64,000 nt of DNA, taken from contig NC_088301.1 of assembly GCF_032854445.1 (NCBI RefSeq), forward strand, positions 40,227,187 through 40,291,186. The letters are read 5' to 3'. Of the stretch, positions 62,379-64,000 are shown one piece after another; positions within the stretch are counted from its first letter, which is position 1; every line of letters begins with the position of its first letter. The stretch is from Liolophura sinensis. Its lineage: Eukaryota; Mollusca; Polyplacophora; Chitonida; Chitonidae. Made by a program: the position numbers and the translations under genes. Below the pieces are notes generated by a model. The model did no database searches and was not told where the DNA came from. It saw only the letters and a list, made by a program, of their open reading frames with translations.

Positions 62379-62922
62379 CTAAGAGGGTTGTTTGGCTGCA
62401 TTAGCATTCACAATGAAAGTTTCTATCCCGGCTTGAAGTGTATTTGGAAATATATTGTTACCCAACCGAGACAAATGCACTCCATCCTGATGAAAAAAGT
62501 TGACTGGCTGGTAGTTATTCGCAGCACTGCTTAACCCGATGACCTGTGTAGCTCAACAGCTATTTAAACGTGATAAGCTTGCCTACACGGCACTTGTATT
62601 TTGGCTGTTGCGCCAATTGATCCTGAGGGAGCAAATGTGACCACACTAACAAGGCATTTGGAAAAATTAATTTCAAATACAAGATGACAAGTTCCAGTTG
62701 TTCACGTAATCTTCCAATTTTGAAACGCCTAAGTCATTGGCGCCACAGTGCACTACCATGATGGAAGAGTCGTCCTCACACTAACGAAGGTGATTTATGA
62801 GGCTCACATACGCGACTTATCCACCAACCATTCACATTCAATCTCTATAAACCCTGATTGATTCAATCAGGTCGACTTCGAGCTTGTTTGAAAGCGTGTC
62901 TTACGATTGATGATCAAACCAC
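62379..62922 (-). pseudogene. Decayed SGNH/GDSL-type hydrolase ORF of the same retroelement
   Basis: Reading the minus strand in shifting frames gives the ordered blocks of an SGNH-fold hydrolase. The nucleophile region SSIVRHAFKQARSRP is at 62869-62913. The oxyanion block VVHCGANDLG, with the Gly-x-Asn-Asp signature, lies at about 62728-62766. LLVWSHLLP falls at about 62600-62650. The catalytic Asp-x-x-His is DGVHLSRLGNN with DGVH at 62475-62486, and the C-terminus ends at a TAG at 62379-62381. The first block holds several in-frame stops and at least two frame changes separate the blocks, so it encodes no working protein. It starts about 70 bases after the recombinase stop, on the same strand. 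SGNH-like ORFs are known accessory genes of some Ngaro-type retrotransposons; their role there is unclear (an esterase activity is usually assumed). A decayed host SGNH gene is less likely given the adjacent recombinase. Confidence 0.8.
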
Positions 62923-62991
62923 CCGAACAAGGATGGGATAACGTGACAAATTAAACAGTAAAGTACTTGACACTTGTAAAGTACCTACAAA

Positions 62992-64000
62992 TTATGTAGC
63001 TGTTTTACGGATGTATCTCCTATTTGACTCACTGGAGCACCTACCCATTTGCTTGATTTCTTCATCTGACCAAACATTTATCAAAGATCTTACTGTTGCT
63101 GTCCTAATTCTAAATGAACGAGACTCTGTTGCCCTACAATCCCACACCAAGAAGCGAACCACTGTATTTGGAACTGAGGAAGACTGGTTAATGGCTTACC
63201 TCTATAATGACAGTAAAGGGGACCGGGAATTTTTAGTCTTATGACGAGGAATGCTTTTAACAAGGTCACAGGACAACTGTTGTCTGCTACAGGCTTAACC
63301 AAAGTTGATACACCTTTCCCATATTGATCAGTTTTGGAGAAGGGTAGGTACATTTTAACACTGCCGTTTGCAGCCATGTGAGTATTCTGTATTGCTAAAG
63401 TCCTACTATTGTCGTCTTCAAGTGATACTTCGCCCACTTTTAAGAAAGCATGGAGAGCCAATGAAAATACGGATGCAAATAGAGTGGCTTCGTACTGAGA
63501 ACATACTTATGGAGAGGGCCGACACTAGTTGCGAAAGCATAGCATCAGTAAAAGGTTGCCTTTCATCTGGAGATTTGTTTGTATGGCGCGAACTCTCCAA
63601 CAATTTCTTTGATACAATCTCTGATGTTGCATCTTTATAGCCGTTGATACGACTGTGAAAACTTATACCTGCCATGTAGCACTTAGCTGTGGCATATTCA
63701 ACTCGATTTGATGCCATGTAATCTACGTATGAGGTGCCCAAGTGGCACTGGTCAGGTACATGGGAGTTGGGAAGCAGTTCTAAATTCATTAAACTCGTCC
63801 AAGGCTGTCCGGTAACTTTTACTTGTATTGGGTGCCACTGATGAATTGATGAGATGTTCTATTTCAGCTAAAATATCAGCTGGCGAAACATTTCTGGAGT
63901 TTCTGTTGGGTGTGCATCTGCACTCGGCGCTAAATTTCGACACCTGGCCCATTGAAAACGAGGCAGACTGTCGTTAATACCATTAAGACAATGTGACTTG
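62992..64000 (-). pseudogene. Decayed tyrosine recombinase of a Ngaro/DIRS-like retrotransposon, 5' part off the window
   Basis: Three overlapping minus-strand frames read as one tyrosine recombinase broken by mutations. The N-terminal SAM-like region is at 63782-63829 (NTSKSYRTALDEFNEF). The core-binding region continues at about 63540-63740 (YVDYMASN, AGISFHSRINGY, KKLLE). The catalytic part starts at about 63505 (YEATLFASVF) and runs through HAFLKVGEV, SKTDQYGKG, RSFRI and GRC to RRYIRKT, with a stop at 62992. Family knowledge: such enzymes use Arg, Lys, His-x-x-Arg, Trp/His and Tyr to cut and rejoin DNA when the retrotransposon circle inserts. Breaks: a TGA at 63752-63754 where a Trp codon is expected, and frame changes near 63735, 63508 and 63125. 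Catalytic positions: first Arg is Lys (63438-63440), box II His is Arg (63118-63120), GRW is GRC (63037-63039); the Lys (63333-63335), second Arg (63109-63111) and Tyr (63013-63015) remain. At 63949-63985 a third frame carries LPRFQW, probably the end of the preceding pol domain. Domain recognition is confident; the exact clade is inferred. Confidence 0.85.

Larger units (their letters stand above)
62379..64000 (-). mobile_element. 3' part of a Ngaro-like tyrosine-recombinase retrotransposon (fossil copy)
   Basis: The order recombinase then SGNH hydrolase on one strand, with no DDE integrase, matches the 3' half of a Ngaro-type (DIRS order) element. Those elements end in split or internal direct repeats instead of ordinary LTRs and leave no target duplication. 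The gag and reverse transcriptase/RNase H parts would lie beyond base 64000 and cannot be seen. I could not find the terminal repeats by eye in 62119-62379, so the 3' boundary given is only the end of the hydrolase frame. Coding damage in every block shows an old copy. A Crypton-type DNA transposon (recombinase without reverse transcriptase) is the main alternative and would be settled by the sequence to the right. Confidence 0.7.

Noticed and set aside
1-64000. CRISPR arrays, bacterial operons, prophage or biosynthetic clusters
   Set aside because: Sequence is eukaryotic in character; no regularly spaced repeats, ribosome binding sites or packed genes.

Overview
The window looks like intergenic or intronic DNA of an animal, most likely a mollusc or a close lophotrochozoan relative. 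The reasons are an AT-rich composition, no long open frames (the longest stop-free ATG frame is about 172 codons), very long (AT)n microsatellites, homopolymer C/G tracts, and many copies of a tRNA-derived SINE. The SINE body (T-rich tail, then 'ggtgttttacgccgtactc', then 'ggccagcattatggtggg') is of a type I associate with molluscan genomes. The species cannot be named from this. No intact protein-coding gene is recognisable.

Layout. From 1 to about 43 kb the sequence is mostly unannotatable AT-rich DNA carrying SINE copies (2.7, 14.4, 17.1, 19.2, 19.8, 25.6 and 35.8 kb), a second SINE family (18.0 kb), microsatellites (16.6, 24.6, 28.7 and 31.4 kb), a perfect 32-bp inverted repeat (32.6 kb), tandem duplications (29.9 and 36.1 kb), G-rich tracts (21.2, 27.9, 32.1 and 37.9 kb) and a few candidate exons or promoter-like motif clusters. 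From 43 to 61 kb it holds a nearly complete tRNA-headed SINE with target-site duplication (43.5 kb), further SINEs (48.2, 53.4, 59.8 and 61.0 kb), a same-strand cluster of seven GGTCA motifs (52.6-52.8 kb), a 3 x 45-bp tandem repeat (60.0 kb) and a MITE-like element with long terminal inverted repeats (61.5 kb).

The clearest protein-coding ancestry lies at the right end, on the minus strand and running off the window. It is a decayed tyrosine recombinase (62992-64000) followed by a decayed SGNH-type hydrolase (62379-62922). This pair, in this order, fits the 3' part of a Ngaro-like (DIRS-order) tyrosine-recombinase retrotransposon. It has several frameshifts and stops, and three of the expected recombinase catalytic positions are changed, so it is a fossil. 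Its reverse transcriptase would lie beyond base 64000.

I do not see a convincing new functional system. The items most worth following are the recombinase/hydrolase fossil, the SINE copies that share one truncation point and one orientation, the two inverted-repeat structures, the GGTCA array and a cysteine-rich possible terminal exon at 12.5-12.9 kb.
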